A DNA stretch of 64,000 bases from an uncultured Oscillospiraceae bacterium (lineage in GTDB: Bacteria; Bacillota; Clostridia; Oscillospirales; Oscillospiraceae): assembly GCA_944385365.1 (NCBI GenBank), contig CALWWW010000002.1, forward strand, positions 62,001 through 126,000. The letters run 5' to 3'. Every line of letters begins with the position of its first letter. The first letter of the stretch is position 1. The notes below the pieces were generated by a model. The model had not been told where the DNA came from. It was given only the letters and a program-made list of their open reading frames with translations, and did no database searches. The position numbers were made by a program, and so were the translations under genes. Positions 7,940 through 17,846 of the stretch are shown piece after piece.

Positions 7940-10621
7940 ATGGCACAGAAAAAATACGGGCTCAATGAGCTCCGCGAAATGTTCCTGAAATTTTTTGAGA
8001 CAAAGGGACATCTCCGCCTGCCCAGCTTTTCCCTGATTCCCCAGAACGACGCCTCTCTGCTGCTGATCAACTCCGGTATGGCGCCCATGAAGCCTTTCTT
8101 CACCGGTGAGCAGGAGCCGCCCCGCCATCGTGTCTGCACCTGCCAGAAGTGCATCCGTACCGGCGACATTGAGAACATCGGCAAGACGGCCCGCCACGGC
8201 ACATATTTTGAGATGCTGGGCAATTTCTCTTTCGGTGATTACTTCAAGAAGGAGGCCATCCACTGGGCCTGGGAGTTTTTGACCTCCCCCGAGTGGGTGG
8301 GTCTGGACCCCAACCGGCTCTATCCCTCCGTCTTTGCCGGCAATGAGACTACTCCGGCTGACGATGAGGCGTTCCGCATTTGGAATGAGGAGATTGGGAT
8401 TCCCGCTGATCGCATTTTCAAGTTTGGCAAAGAGGATAACTTCTGGGAGCACGGCTCCGGCCCCTGCGGTCCCTGCTCTGAGATCTACTATGACCGCGGT
8501 GAAAAGTGGGGCTGCGGTAAGCCCGGCTGCACCGTAGGCTGCGACTGCGACCGCTATATTGAGGTGTGGAACGTGGTGTTCTCCCAGTTCGACAATGACG
8601 GCGAGAATCATTACACCGAGCTCAAGCAGAAGAACATCGACACCGGCATGGGCCTGGAGCGTTTGGCCTGTGTCTGCCAGAATGTTGCCTCTCTGTTTGA
8701 CGTGGACACCGTCATGAACATCACCAACAAGGTCAGCGAGATCACTCACGCTCACTACGGCGAGTCCAATGCCAAGGACGTGTCGCTCCGCGTGATCACC
8801 GACCATATCCGCTCCGCTACTTTCATGATTTGTGACGGTGTTTTGCCCTCCAATGAGGGCCGCGGCTATGTGCTGCGCCGTCTGCTGCGCCGCGCTGCCC
8901 GCCATGGCAAGCTGCTGGGCGTCAACGAGCCTTTCCTGTACACGGTCTGTGATACAGTGGTCCATGAGAACGAGGGCCACTACCCCGAACTGCGGGAGCG
9001 TCAGGGTTATATCACCAAAGTCATCCGCACGGAGGAAGAGAACTTCGCCAAGACCATTGATGGCGGCATGAACATCTTCAATGAAATGCTGCGGGGCCAT
9101 CAGGAAAAAGGCGAAAAAGTCTTCTCCGGCGCCGACGCTTTCAAATTGTACGACACCTACGGTTTTCCCATCGATCTGACCATTGAAATGGTGGAAGAGC
9201 AGGGGATGACCGTGGACCAAGAAGGCTTCAAGGCCCTGATGGAAGAGCAGCGTCAGAGAGCCAGAAAGGCCCGCGAGGCCCTGGGCGATCTGGGCTGGGC
9301 CGGTGTGGAGTTTGGCAAAGACGTCCCCGAGACCCAGTTTGTCGGCTATGAAACGGGTACGGTCACCGACGCCAAAGTGGTGGCTCTGGTGGTGGAGAAC
9401 GAGCAGGCCGAAGAGCTGATGCCCGGCGTCGACGCCATTGTGGTTCTGGACAAGACGCCTTTCTACGCAGAAATGGGTGGTCAGGTGGCAGACCATGGCC
9501 AGATTGTCATGGAAGGTGAGCACGGTTGCTGCTTCCAGGTAACCGACGTCCAGAAAAACAAGGGCGGCAAGTTCATGCACAGTGGTAAGCTGGTAGAGGG
9601 CACTCTGAAGCTGGGCGACACCGTTCTGGCTCAGATTGACCCTGTTCGACGGAAAGCTATTATGCGCGCTCACTCCGCCACCCATCTGCTGGATGCAGCG
9701 CTGCGCGCCGTTCTGGGCGATCATGTCCATCAGGCCGGTTCTCTGGTGGAGCCCGACCGTCTGCGCTTTGACTTCACCCACTTCTCCGCACTGACGGCGG
9801 AAGAGCTGGGCCGCGTGTCTGCCATGGTCAACGAGATGGTGCTGGAGGGTTATCCTGTCGTCACCGAAGAAATGCCCATTGAGAAAGCCAAGGAGCGCGG
9901 CGCCATTGCACTGTTTGGCGAGAAGTACGGCGACGTGGTCCGCGTTGTGGAAATGGGCAACGGTTTCTCTGTGGAGTTCTGCGGCGGCACCCATCTGGAC
10001 AACACTGCCAAGGTCGGCGTGTTCCACATTACCAGTGAATTCTCCGTGGCCTCCGGCGTTCGCCGCATCGAGGCGACCACCGGTGCCGTATCCCTGCAAA
10101 CCATGAACCAGAATCAGGAGAAGCTGTTTGAGGCTGCTGCCGTGCTTAAAACCAAGCCCGGTGAACTGCGGGAAAAGGCTGAGCAGACCATTGCAGAGCT
10201 GCGGGAACTGCGCCGCATGGTGGAGCAGTTCAAGGCCAAGGAAGCCGCCGGCGAGTCGGAGCGGTTCCTCATGGGCGGCCATGCTGTGGGCAATTTGAAG
10301 GTTCTCACCGCCACGCTGCCCAATGCCGACGCCAACAAGCTGCGCCAGATGGGCGATATGCTCCGGGACAAGCAGCCCAATGTGGTGGCTGTTCTGTCCA
10401 CAGTCAACGACAACAAAATCACCTTCCTGGCTGTTTGCGGCAAGGAAGCCGTTGCCAAGGGCATCAAAGCCGGTGATATTATCAAGAGCGTCACTGCCAT
10501 CTGCGGCGGCAAGGGCGGCGGCAAGCCCGACTCTGCTATGGGCGGCGGTACCGATGTTCTGAAGCTGGATGATGCTTTGGCCACGGTGGACAATCTGGTG
10601 GCTGAAAAACTGGGACTGTAA
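7940..10621 (+). CDS. alaS: alanyl-tRNA synthetase
   Basis: This class II synthetase charges tRNA-Ala with alanine and edits mischarged Ser/Gly-tRNA-Ala. The 893-aa protein begins MAQKKYGLNELREMFLKFFE. The catalytic core is seen in FEMLGNFSFGDYFK and GLERLACV, the editing domain in HSATHLLDAALR and FCGGTHLDNTAKV, and the C-terminal DHHA1 domain in GGKGGGKPDSAMGGG. The ATG at 7940 is preferred over one 21 bases upstream because GGAGG is correctly placed before it and family members start here. Expression is controlled by the T-box leader. The HIT gene follows 23 bases later. Confidence 0.97.
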   Translation: MAQKKYGLNELREMFLKFFETKGHLRLPSFSLIPQNDASLLLINSGMAPMKPFFTGEQEPPRHRVCTCQKCIRTGDIENIGKTARHGTYFEMLGNFSFGDYFKKEAIHWAWEFLTSPEWVGLDPNRLYPSVFAGNETTPADDEAFRIWNEEIGIPADRIFKFGKEDNFWEHGSGPCGPCSEIYYDRGEKWGCGKPGCTVGCDCDRYIEVWNVVFSQFDNDGENHYTELKQKNIDTGMGLERLACVCQNVASLFDVDTVMNITNKVSEITHAHYGESNAKDVSLRVITDHIRSATFMICDGVLPSNEGRGYVLRRLLRRAARHGKLLGVNEPFLYTVCDTVVHENEGHYPELRERQGYITKVIRTEEENFAKTIDGGMNIFNEMLRGHQEKGEKVFSGADAFKLYDTYGFPIDLTIEMVEEQGMTVDQEGFKALMEEQRQRARKAREALGDLGWAGVEFGKDVPETQFVGYETGTVTDAKVVALVVENEQAEELMPGVDAIVVLDKTPFYAEMGGQVADHGQIVMEGEHGCCFQVTDVQKNKGGKFMHSGKLVEGTLKLGDTVLAQIDPVRRKAIMRAHSATHLLDAALRAVLGDHVHQAGSLVEPDRLRFDFTHFSALTAEELGRVSAMVNEMVLEGYPVVTEEMPIEKAKERGAIALFGEKYGDVVRVVEMGNGFSVEFCGGTHLDNTAKVGVFHITSEFSVASGVRRIEATTGAVSLQTMNQNQEKLFEAAAVLKTKPGELREKAEQTIAELRELRRMVEQFKAKEAAGESERFLMGGHAVGNLKVLTATLPNADANKLRQMGDMLRDKQPNVVAVLSTVNDNKITFLAVCGKEAVAKGIKAGDIIKSVTAICGGKGGGKPDSAMGGGTDVLKLDDALATVDNLVAEKLGL

Positions 10622-10644
10622 CGCGCTAGAAAGGGGACTGCACT

Positions 10645-10983
10645 ATGTCTGACTGCCTGTTCTGTAAGATCATTTCCGGGGAAATCCCCTCCAACAAGGT
10701 CTATGAGGATGAAATTTGCTACGCTTTCTACGATATTTCTCCCATGGCTCCCACGCATTTTCTGGTGATTCCCAAGGTCCATTTTGCCTCAGCCGCCGAT
10801 GTGACGGAGGAAAATGCCGCTGCCATTGGCCACATCTATATGGTCATTGCAAAGCTGGCCAAGGAAATGGGATTTGCCGATGGATTCCGTGTGGTCACCA
10901 ACTGCGGCGAGATTGCCGGGCAAACGGTGCATCACATCCATTTCCACGTTCTTTCCGGTAAGCAGCTGGGGTCGTTCAACTAA
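10645..10983 (+). CDS. HIT family hydrolase
   Basis: A 112-aa histidine-triad protein. The active-site motif HHIHFHVL is near residues 97-104, and the N-terminus DCLFCKIISGEIP carries the zinc-binding Cys pair common in HinT/PKCI-type proteins. Such enzymes hydrolyse nucleoside phosphoramidates, including aminoacyl-AMP, which makes the position directly after alaS sensible; the functional link is inference. It ends in a good terminator. Confidence 0.92.
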   Translation: MSDCLFCKIISGEIPSNKVYEDEICYAFYDISPMAPTHFLVIPKVHFASAADVTEENAAAIGHIYMVIAKLAKEMGFADGFRVVTNCGEIAGQTVHHIHFHVLSGKQLGSFN

Positions 10984-10995
10984 ACCAGCCGTATG

Positions 10996-11027
10996 CAGGG
11001 ACGCCGCTTCGGTGGCGTCCCTGTTTT
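10996..11027 (+). terminator. terminator of alaS-HIT
   Basis: CAGGGACGCC pairs with GGCGTCCCTG around a GCTTCGGT loop, followed by TTTT. Confidence 0.8.
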
Positions 11028-11029
11028 GC

Positions 11030-11058
11030 TTGCGTATGGGACCGGAAAATGGTAGAAT
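11030..11058 (+). promoter_or_regulatory. promoter of the comEC operon
   Basis: TTGCGT (11030-11035) and TAGAAT (11053-11058) are 17 bp apart, with TGG before the -10 hexamer. It lies between the HIT terminator and the comEC GTG start. Confidence 0.55.
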
Positions 11059-11075
11059 GAGTCTGAGGTGAGAGC

Positions 11076-13331
11076 GTGCGAGTTTTGGCTCTGTTTGCTG
11101 CCGGCTTCTGCGGGGCAGTCCTCTGCAATATGATGGGGCTGTCATATGGTGTAGTGCTGCCGTGTGGTTTGCTGGCCCTGGCTGTGGTGCTGTTTCTGCT
11201 GCGCCGCCGATGGTTCATACGGATTGGGCTGGTGGCCCTGGGCGCTTGCATTGGTTTGGGCTGGTCCTGGTCCTATGTACAGCGGGAGGTTCGGTGGACC
11301 GATGCCTATGATGGTCGTGTACGGACCCTGTCCATGGAGGCCGCCGCATACAGCAGAGCCACCGCATATGGCACAGCCACAACGGTCTCAGGTTCGGTGG
11401 ATGGACATACGTTCACCGCCGTGCTCTACAGTGAACACGATTTATCACTGAAACCGGGCGATATGGTTCATGGCCTGGTAAAACTGCAATCCACCGACGC
11501 TTATTGGGGCGAAGAAGACCTCTTTTATGGAACCCGTGGCATGGATTTTACGCTGCGTCTATATGATCGGCACCAGATTCAGTACGCCGATTCCATCCCC
11601 ATGCGGTATTTACCACTGTATCTCTCGCACATTCTTCAGGAGCAGTTGGGAAAACTGTTGCCGGAAGCAGAACAGGGCTACGCCGTGGCACTGCTCAGCG
11701 GTGACCGCAGCGGCCTGTCCGAATCCATTCAAACACAGCTGAGTCAATCGGGCACCAATCATATTGTGGCCGTCTCCGGTATGCACATCGGCATTCTGAT
11801 GGGCGCTATTATGCTGTTATTGGGGCAGTACGGTTGGAAAACCTCTGTTGTCGGTTTACCCCTGATCTGGATTTTTGCTTTGTCCGTAGGCATGACCGCC
11901 TCTGTAGTACGCTCGGCAATCATGTTCAGTTTGCTGCTGATTGCGTGTCTGGCCCATCGGGATAATGATATACCGACGACAGTATTGCTGGCGTTGCTTC
12001 TGATCATCCTGCCCAATCCCAGAGCCATTCTCGATGTGGGATTACAGTTATCCTTTGCCTCAGTAACTGGTATCTTGCTGTTTTCCAGCCGGATTTTTCA
12101 GCGGTTCTGGATGGCGCAGCCTGTACAGTGGCTTATTTCCCGGCACCGGATTTTCCGTAAACTGGTGCGGCCGGTCTGTGCCGGTGTCGCGTCTTCCATT
12201 GCGGTCATTCCGTTGACAATGCCGCTGAGTCTGCTGTATTTTGACAGCTTTTCTCTGGCCACACCCCTAAGCGGCGCAGTGATCGTGCCGTTGATTCCCG
12301 CGTGTTTTTTGCTTTCCCTGGTGACCGCACTGGTCAGCTTGCTCTCCATGCCGGTCGCCGTCCTTCTGGCGTATCCGCTGCAATGGTTGATTGGCATAAC
12401 TATGGGGTTGACCCGTTGGATTGCCGGTCTGCCATTTGCCTGGATGACCATGGACAATGGATACGCCCTGATTTTTCTGGTTCTGTTCTACGGCATCATA
12501 CTGGTACTGCTGCTGGACACCGGTCAATCCATCCGGCTTTGGATTCCGGTTGCCGCCATCGGCTGTTCATTTCTGGGCTGTCTGCTGGTGAGTTCTCTGG
12601 AATACGATCGAGCGCAGTTGTCGGTAACCATGCTGGACGTAGGGCAGGGGCAGTGCATCTATGTAGAGTCCAAGGGTGTTTCCGCCATGTACGATTGCGG
12701 TGGGGAAGACCGTCCCGCTGCCCGCGCCGTCAGCTTTCTTCATACCGCCGGACGCTTCCGGCTCCACGCTTTACTGGTCAGCCACTATGACAGCGATCAT
12801 GCCGGTGGCGTTCCGGAATTGCTGCGTTCTGTGAAGGTCGATGCCATTTACTTGCCCGCAACCGCCGATGACGGCGACATGCAGGCGCAGATTTTAGCTG
12901 CCGCAGAGGAAACCGGAACACAGGTGTACTTTGTGGAGCAAGACCTGAACATGGCGTTTGGCGCTTCGGTACTATCGGTTTATGCACCGGTTTTTGCCGT
13001 GGATGAAAACAACGGCAGTCTGTCGGCCCATTGGCGATATGGTCAGTTTGACGTGCTGATGACCGGTGATATGGATGCCGACGCAGAGCGAGTACTGCTG
13101 GACCGGCAGGGTCTCTCCGCTGTTGAAGTTCTGGTGGCAGGTCACCATGGAGCTGCTACTTCCACAGGAGACGCGCTGCTGGAGCAGCTGACGCCGGAGC
13201 TGGTGTTGATCTCCGTCGGTGCGGAAAACTCCTACGGCCATCCGGCGGCTGAAACACTGGAACGGCTGCGGCAGTCGGGTGCATCTGTCTATCGTACGGA
13301 CCAATGCGGTAATATCACCATTCGGAGGTAA
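11076..13331 (+). CDS. comEC: ComEC/Rec2 DNA internalisation protein
   Basis: ComEC forms the inner-membrane channel for single-stranded DNA uptake during natural transformation. The 751-aa product has N-terminal membrane segments with a periplasmic DUF4131-type domain, the multi-spanning Competence domain (around 200-470, including VAVSGMHIGILMG) and a C-terminal metallo-beta-lactamase-like domain with VSHYDSDHAGG and VAGHHGA metal ligands. It starts at GTG with GAGGTGAG upstream. It is first in an operon with holA, rnmV, an ABC-F gene and ydcF. A comEA gene is present at 56.3 kb, so a partial DNA-uptake pathway exists in this window. Confidence 0.93.
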   Translation: MRVLALFAAGFCGAVLCNMMGLSYGVVLPCGLLALAVVLFLLRRRWFIRIGLVALGACIGLGWSWSYVQREVRWTDAYDGRVRTLSMEAAAYSRATAYGTATTVSGSVDGHTFTAVLYSEHDLSLKPGDMVHGLVKLQSTDAYWGEEDLFYGTRGMDFTLRLYDRHQIQYADSIPMRYLPLYLSHILQEQLGKLLPEAEQGYAVALLSGDRSGLSESIQTQLSQSGTNHIVAVSGMHIGILMGAIMLLLGQYGWKTSVVGLPLIWIFALSVGMTASVVRSAIMFSLLLIACLAHRDNDIPTTVLLALLLIILPNPRAILDVGLQLSFASVTGILLFSSRIFQRFWMAQPVQWLISRHRIFRKLVRPVCAGVASSIAVIPLTMPLSLLYFDSFSLATPLSGAVIVPLIPACFLLSLVTALVSLLSMPVAVLLAYPLQWLIGITMGLTRWIAGLPFAWMTMDNGYALIFLVLFYGIILVLLLDTGQSIRLWIPVAAIGCSFLGCLLVSSLEYDRAQLSVTMLDVGQGQCIYVESKGVSAMYDCGGEDRPAARAVSFLHTAGRFRLHALLVSHYDSDHAGGVPELLRSVKVDAIYLPATADDGDMQAQILAAAEETGTQVYFVEQDLNMAFGASVLSVYAPVFAVDENNGSLSAHWRYGQFDVLMTGDMDADAERVLLDRQGLSAVEVLVAGHHGAATSTGDALLEQLTPELVLISVGAENSYGHPAAETLERLRQSGASVYRTDQCGNITIRR

Positions 13332-13336
13332 CTTTC

Positions 13337-14383
13337 ATGGCGAAAAAGCCATCTACAGAAAACGAAGCCTATCAGCAATTAAAAGCAGAAATCAAACAGA
13401 ACGCGCTGCGTTCCTGCTATCTGTTCTACGGCGAAGAAGCCTATCTGCGGGAGGCTTATCTGGGTCAAATCCGGAAAAAACTGCTGGATGGTCCGGCGGC
13501 GGAGTTCAATTTCCACCGGTTCCGCAAGGACTCTCTGGACTGGGATCAGGTATCCACCGCTGTGGAAGCCATGCCAATGATGGCGGAGCGGACCTTGATT
13601 CTGGTGGAGGATGTGGACCTCTATAAGGAGCCGGAAGCGTCCCGTGAGAAGATTATCTCCATTCTGGAAGATTTGCCGGATTACTGCTGTTTGATTTTCA
13701 TTTACGATACTGTGGACTACAGCCCCGACAAACGGCTGAAAAAGCTGCATACCGCTTTATCCCAGCATGCGCTGGCTGTGGAATTCCGAAAGCAGTCCGG
13801 CAGTGAAATGCGCAGTTGGATTCAGCGGCAAGCCCGCAAAGGCGGCAAAGTCATTGATAACGCTACAGCGGATTATCTGGCCTTTCTTAAAGACAATTCT
13901 CTCAGCGCCTTGGTGGGAGAAATTGAAAAGCTGACCGCTTATGCAGATGGAGAGGCCATCACCAGGATGGATGTAGATACGGTGGTGGAGCCCACCTTGA
14001 CGGCTGCCACCTTTGATATTTCCAATGCGCTGGCCGATGGGGCATATGAGCGGGCCCTGCTGAAGCTGCGGGACCTGTTGGCATTGCAGGAGGACCCGAT
14101 CTTACTGCTGGGTACCGTGGCAGCGCAAATGCGGCGATTGCTTTATGGCCGCGTGCTCTACGAAAACGGCAAGGCGCCGGAGGAATTGGTAAAACTGCTG
14201 GGCGGTTCGCCGTATGGCGCCCGGATGACCATGGACAGCGTGCGCAAGCTGACGTCCGCTTTCTGTAAGCGGGCGGTGCTTCTGTGTCTGGAAGCGGACC
14301 GGCAGATGAAAACCTCCCGGGACACACCGGAGCGGATTCTGGAATTGCTGATTTTGCAGTTATCCAGGGAGGCCCGGCCATGA
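13337..14383 (+). CDS. holA: DNA polymerase III subunit delta
   Basis: The delta subunit opens the beta sliding clamp within the clamp loader complex. The 348-aa protein shows CYLFYGEEAYLREAYLGQI at the N-terminus and the delta AAA+ and collar regions, ending with RILELLILQLSR. It follows comEC by five bases (a common Firmicute arrangement, although rpsT usually follows) and overlaps rnmV by four bases. Confidence 0.92.
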   Translation: MAKKPSTENEAYQQLKAEIKQNALRSCYLFYGEEAYLREAYLGQIRKKLLDGPAAEFNFHRFRKDSLDWDQVSTAVEAMPMMAERTLILVEDVDLYKEPEASREKIISILEDLPDYCCLIFIYDTVDYSPDKRLKKLHTALSQHALAVEFRKQSGSEMRSWIQRQARKGGKVIDNATADYLAFLKDNSLSALVGEIEKLTAYADGEAITRMDVDTVVEPTLTAATFDISNALADGAYERALLKLRDLLALQEDPILLLGTVAAQMRRLLYGRVLYENGKAPEELVKLLGGSPYGARMTMDSVRKLTSAFCKRAVLLCLEADRQMKTSRDTPERILELLILQLSREARP

Positions 14384-14973
14384 TTCGGATTCGGGAAGCC
14401 ATCGTCGTAGAAGGACGATATGATAAAAATACCCTGTCCCAGCTGGTAGATGCCCCCATTTTTGAGACATCCGGCTTTGGCGTTATGAATAACCGGGAGT
14501 TGTTAGCCTTTCTGCGAGAGGTTGCACGCCGCCGGGGTCTGATTATTCTCACAGATTCTGACGGCGCAGGGTTTGTAATCCGCAATTATCTCAAGGGCGC
14601 GTTGCCAAAAGAACAGGTACTACATGCCTATATTCCCGATATTTTCGGAAAAGAGCGCCGTAAACGCCAGGCAGGCAAAGAGGGAAAACTGGGCGTAGAA
14701 GGGATGACGCCGGAAATTTTGCTGGCCGCTCTTCGGGATGCCGGTGCGCATATAGAAGGGGAAACCGCAAAAGCAGCAGGGGAGCCCATTACCAAGCTGG
14801 ACTTATTCGAGCTAGGCCTGTCCGGTACTGCCGACAGCAGCGAGCGGCGCGCCGCTTTAAAGCGGGAGCTGTCCCTGCCGGAGCACCTCAGCGCCAACGG
14901 TTTACTGGACGCGCTCAACGTTCTGTTTCGCCGTGAAGAATTTCTGGAACGATACAAAAGGAGCAATCCATGA
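14380..14973 (+). CDS. rnmV: ribonuclease M5 (TOPRIM)
   Basis: RNase M5 matures 5S rRNA precursors. The 197-aa protein has a TOPRIM domain with the acidic EAIVVEGRYDKNTL and LTDSDGAGFVIRN motifs (catalytic Glu and DxD) followed by the DUF4093 C-terminal domain. The start ATG overlaps the holA stop (ATGA), and its own stop overlaps the next gene the same way, so translation along this operon is coupled. Confidence 0.9.
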   Translation: MIRIREAIVVEGRYDKNTLSQLVDAPIFETSGFGVMNNRELLAFLREVARRRGLIILTDSDGAGFVIRNYLKGALPKEQVLHAYIPDIFGKERRKRQAGKEGKLGVEGMTPEILLAALRDAGAHIEGETAKAAGEPITKLDLFELGLSGTADSSERRAALKRELSLPEHLSANGLLDALNVLFRREEFLERYKRSNP

Positions 14974-16862
14974 TCGATATTTCTGTGAAAAACCTGGTCA
15001 AATCCTATGATGTAGACGTGAATTTGATCGACGGCCTTTCCTTTGACATACAAGAAGGGGAGAGGGTGGCCATTCTTGGCCGCAACGGCGCCGGTAAATC
15101 GACGCTGTTTAAAATACTCACCGGTGAAATCGACTATGACACCGGAGAGATCAACATCGCTCCCGGCAAACGAATGGGACTGATTTCCCAGATTCCCCAC
15201 TATCCACCGGAGTACACCGTGGAGGATGTGCTGCGTTCCGCCTTTCGGGACTTGCAGAACATCAAGAAAAAGCTGCGGGCTTTGGAAGAACAGATGGCCC
15301 AGCAGACTTCGCCGGAGATTTTGCGGCAGTACGACGATCTTTCCAACCGGTTTACTGCCGGCGGCGGCTACGAAATGGATGTGGAAGCTGACAAGACCTG
15401 CAACGGCCTTGGTATTCCGTCAGATATGCGGGAGCGGCTGTTCTGTGAACTGTCCGGCGGTGAGAAAACCCGTGTCAATTTGGCCCGTCTGCTGCTGGAA
15501 AAAACCGATATTCTGCTGTTGGATGAGCCCACCAACCATTTGGACCTGAAAAGTGTGGAATGGTTGGAGGACTATATTCTGCGGTTTAAGGGGACCGTTC
15601 TGGCCATCTCCCACGACCGGTATTTTCTGGACCGGGTCATTGACCGGGTTATTGAGCTGCGGGGCGGCCGGGCAGAGTTCTACAGCGGCAACTACTCGTT
15701 CTATGTGGAAGAGAAGCAGGCCCGGTATGAATTGCAGTTGAAGCAATATGAGCAGGAGCAGGCAAAGCTGAAGCAACTGGGCTATACGGTGGAACGGATG
15801 AAGGGCTGGGGCATCAACAACCGTTCCATGTACCGTCGGGCCATGTCCATTCAGCATCGTATGGAGCGCATTGAGAAGACTGAGCGGCCTCAGAAGGAAC
15901 AAACCCTGTCGGTTCGTTTTGCAGAGAAGTCCTTCCATGGCGACGAAGTTTTGAAAATCAAAGACCTCTCCAAAAAATTCGGAGATCGAACACTTTTTTC
16001 CAATGTGGACCTGCTGATTGAAGGCGGCCAACGGATTGCCTTTCTGGGGGATAACGGCACTGGTAAATCCACCTTTCTCAAAATCATTTTAGGAGAGGAG
16101 CCGCCCACTACCGGCCGCCTGCGCTTTGGCCCGTCGGTAAAATGGGCATATCTGCCGCAGATTATCCACTTCGCCCATCCGGAGCGCAGCCTTTTGGATA
16201 CCATGCTCTATGAGAAAAACTGTACCACCCAGATGGCCCGCGACCGTTTAGGCTCGTTTATGTTCCGGGGCGAGGATGTATTCAAACCGGTTTCCAGCCT
16301 GTCCGGCGGTGAGCAGTCCCGGCTGCGCCTGTGCATGCTCATGGACGAGAAGATCAATCTGCTGATTCTGGACGAACCCACCAACCATTTGGATATTGCG
16401 TCCAGAGAATGGATTGAGGCAGCTCTGGAGGAATATGAGGGAACATTGTTGTTTGTCTCTCATGACCGTTACTTTGTGGACCGGTTTGCCACACGTATTT
16501 GGGAGCTGAAGGACGGGAGCATCCGCGATTTTCCCTGTGGTTATCAAAAATACCGTTCTATTTGTGAGCATGAGCAGCAGGCAAAACCGGCCCCGGCACC
16601 TACTGTGCCGGAGAAAAAGGAGAGCAGGGAAAAGCCAAAAGGCGGCACGAAAAATCTTGACAAGCAAATTGCCCGACTGGAACGGGAAATTGAGAAGCAG
16701 GAAGAGGCCGTGGCAGCCTTTGACCCGCAGATTGCCGCAACCGCCAGTGATTATCAGGAATTGGCCCGGTTGATGGAGGAGAAGCAGCACGCAGAAGAGC
16801 AGTTAGCCACGCTCTACGACCAATGGGAAACACTGTCAGCCCAGTTGGAGGAACGGTCATGA
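14970..16862 (+). CDS. ABC-F family ATPase
   Basis: A 630-aa soluble protein with two ABC ATPase domains and no membrane segment. Walker A motifs are GRNGAGKST (about 37-45) and GDNGTGKST; signature motifs are LSGGEKTRVNLARLL and LSGGEQSRLRLCML; Walker B motifs are LLLDEPTNHLD and LILDEPTNHLD. The two domains are joined by a charged linker around YELQLKQYEQEQAKLKQL, and a coiled-coil tail follows (about 550-630). ABC-F proteins bind the ribosomal E site and relieve stalling or confer antibiotic protection. Its housekeeping position suggests a translation factor of the YdiF/Uup type rather than resistance, but this is inference. Confidence 0.92.
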   Translation: MIDISVKNLVKSYDVDVNLIDGLSFDIQEGERVAILGRNGAGKSTLFKILTGEIDYDTGEINIAPGKRMGLISQIPHYPPEYTVEDVLRSAFRDLQNIKKKLRALEEQMAQQTSPEILRQYDDLSNRFTAGGGYEMDVEADKTCNGLGIPSDMRERLFCELSGGEKTRVNLARLLLEKTDILLLDEPTNHLDLKSVEWLEDYILRFKGTVLAISHDRYFLDRVIDRVIELRGGRAEFYSGNYSFYVEEKQARYELQLKQYEQEQAKLKQLGYTVERMKGWGINNRSMYRRAMSIQHRMERIEKTERPQKEQTLSVRFAEKSFHGDEVLKIKDLSKKFGDRTLFSNVDLLIEGGQRIAFLGDNGTGKSTFLKIILGEEPPTTGRLRFGPSVKWAYLPQIIHFAHPERSLLDTMLYEKNCTTQMARDRLGSFMFRGEDVFKPVSSLSGGEQSRLRLCMLMDEKINLLILDEPTNHLDIASREWIEAALEEYEGTLLFVSHDRYFVDRFATRIWELKDGSIRDFPCGYQKYRSICEHEQQAKPAPAPTVPEKKESREKPKGGTKNLDKQIARLEREIEKQEEAVAAFDPQIAATASDYQELARLMEEKQHAEEQLATLYDQWETLSAQLEERS

Positions 16863-17596
16863 AACGAGTAGTGATTGGCTGTATTCTCATTGTTCTGGGC
16901 GTGATTCTGGTATTGCTGCCATATGGCCTGACCATGACCAGCTTATGCCTTTGGGGCTATGCGGGGCTGTTGCTTATCGACGCGTGGACCCAGCGGTTTT
17001 CTTGGCACAGGAGGATGCGAATGATTCTGATTGGTGTTGGTACAGCCGTATTCTTGTTTTTGTCTGTTGGAATGATCTATGTGGGCAGCCGTGCGGAAAG
17101 CCAGTGGGAACAGGCAAAAACATCATCTTATGCCATTGTTCTGGGCGCCCAGGTACAGGGTGATCAACCATCCAGAACGTTGCGGCAGCGTTTGGATGTG
17201 GGATTACTGTATTTACAGGAAAATCCTACCGGATTACTGATTGTTTCCGGCGGTCAGGGCCCCGATGAGGATGATACGGAAGCCGCTGTCATGTACGCGT
17301 ATCTGGAGCGCCACGGCGCCGATATGCAGCGTGTCATACAGGAGCCCCAGGCATCCAATACCCGGGAAAACCTGATGTTTTCTGCGGCTCTGGCCCAGGA
17401 AGCAGGCTGTGACGCAGCACGGCCCACCATCATAACCAGTGAATATCATTTGTGCCGTGCCCGATATATCGCCGGAACGCTGGATATGGAGCCAACAGGA
17501 TTGGGCAGCAAAACCACGCCGTGGATTCTGATGTGGAACTACGAATTGCGTGAGGTTTTTGCTCTTGTCAAAGCCTGGTTTGTAGCCAGTACATAA
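16859..17596 (+). CDS. YdcF family membrane protein (DUF218)
   Basis: A 245-aa protein with three hydrophobic segments in the first 80 residues and a DUF218 domain afterwards. Family motifs are YAIVLGAQV, SGGQGPDED, EPQASNTRENL and TSEYHLCRARYI. Members related to SanA and ElyC are implicated in envelope integrity and lipid-carrier metabolism; the precise reaction is unknown. The ATG at 16859 overlaps the stop of the ABC-F gene by four bases. It closes the comEC operon and is the last chromosomal gene before the tandem mobile element. Confidence 0.85.
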   Translation: MKRVVIGCILIVLGVILVLLPYGLTMTSLCLWGYAGLLLIDAWTQRFSWHRRMRMILIGVGTAVFLFLSVGMIYVGSRAESQWEQAKTSSYAIVLGAQVQGDQPSRTLRQRLDVGLLYLQENPTGLLIVSGGQGPDEDDTEAAVMYAYLERHGADMQRVIQEPQASNTRENLMFSAALAQEAGCDAARPTIITSEYHLCRARYIAGTLDMEPTGLGSKTTPWILMWNYELREVFALVKAWFVAST

Positions 17597-17600
17597 ATAC

Positions 17601-17636
17601 AATGCGCGGACCGTCAACACGCGGTCCGCGCATTGG
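17601..17636. terminator. strong stem after ydcF
   Basis: AATGCGCGGACCG and CGGTCCGCGCATT form a 13-bp stem immediately after ydcF. No T tract follows on either strand. It marks the end of the upstream operon. The 85 bp between it and the mobile element (17637-17721) hold no gene and no clear promoter. Confidence 0.55.
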
Positions 17637-17718
17637 TACCATCTAACCGTGCAAATGCGTCAGGGGAATGGATTGCAGCCCACAAAACCATAGAGAAAAG
17701 CTTTTTACGACCTCCCTA

Positions 17719-17754
17719 CCCAACGCAACAAAATAAAAGATGTTTTGTTGCGTT
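17719..17754 (+). other. left attachment junction (attL, dif-like)
   Basis: Arms AACGCAACAAAA (17722-17733) and TTTTGTTGCGTT (17743-17754) are perfect inverted repeats separated by a 9-nt spacer, TAAAAGATG. The 20-bp core CCCAACGCAACAAAATAAAA is shared by all three att sites; the sequence to its left is chromosomal and differs from that at the other two sites, while the sequence to its right is the element's left end. Confidence 0.85.
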
Positions 17755-17846
17755 CGGGTTCGTTCAATCGGGCCCGACTGTTCTCGGCCAGAGTTGCGTT
17801 GGGGCGTGGGCATCCAGGGCCTTGCCGCCCATTGTATACCATCCCC

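Noticed and set aside
17722-17754. CRISPR-like or IS terminal inverted repeats
   Set aside because: Only three sites spaced 3417 bp apart with dif-like geometry and no transposase; no target-site duplication pattern of an insertion sequence.
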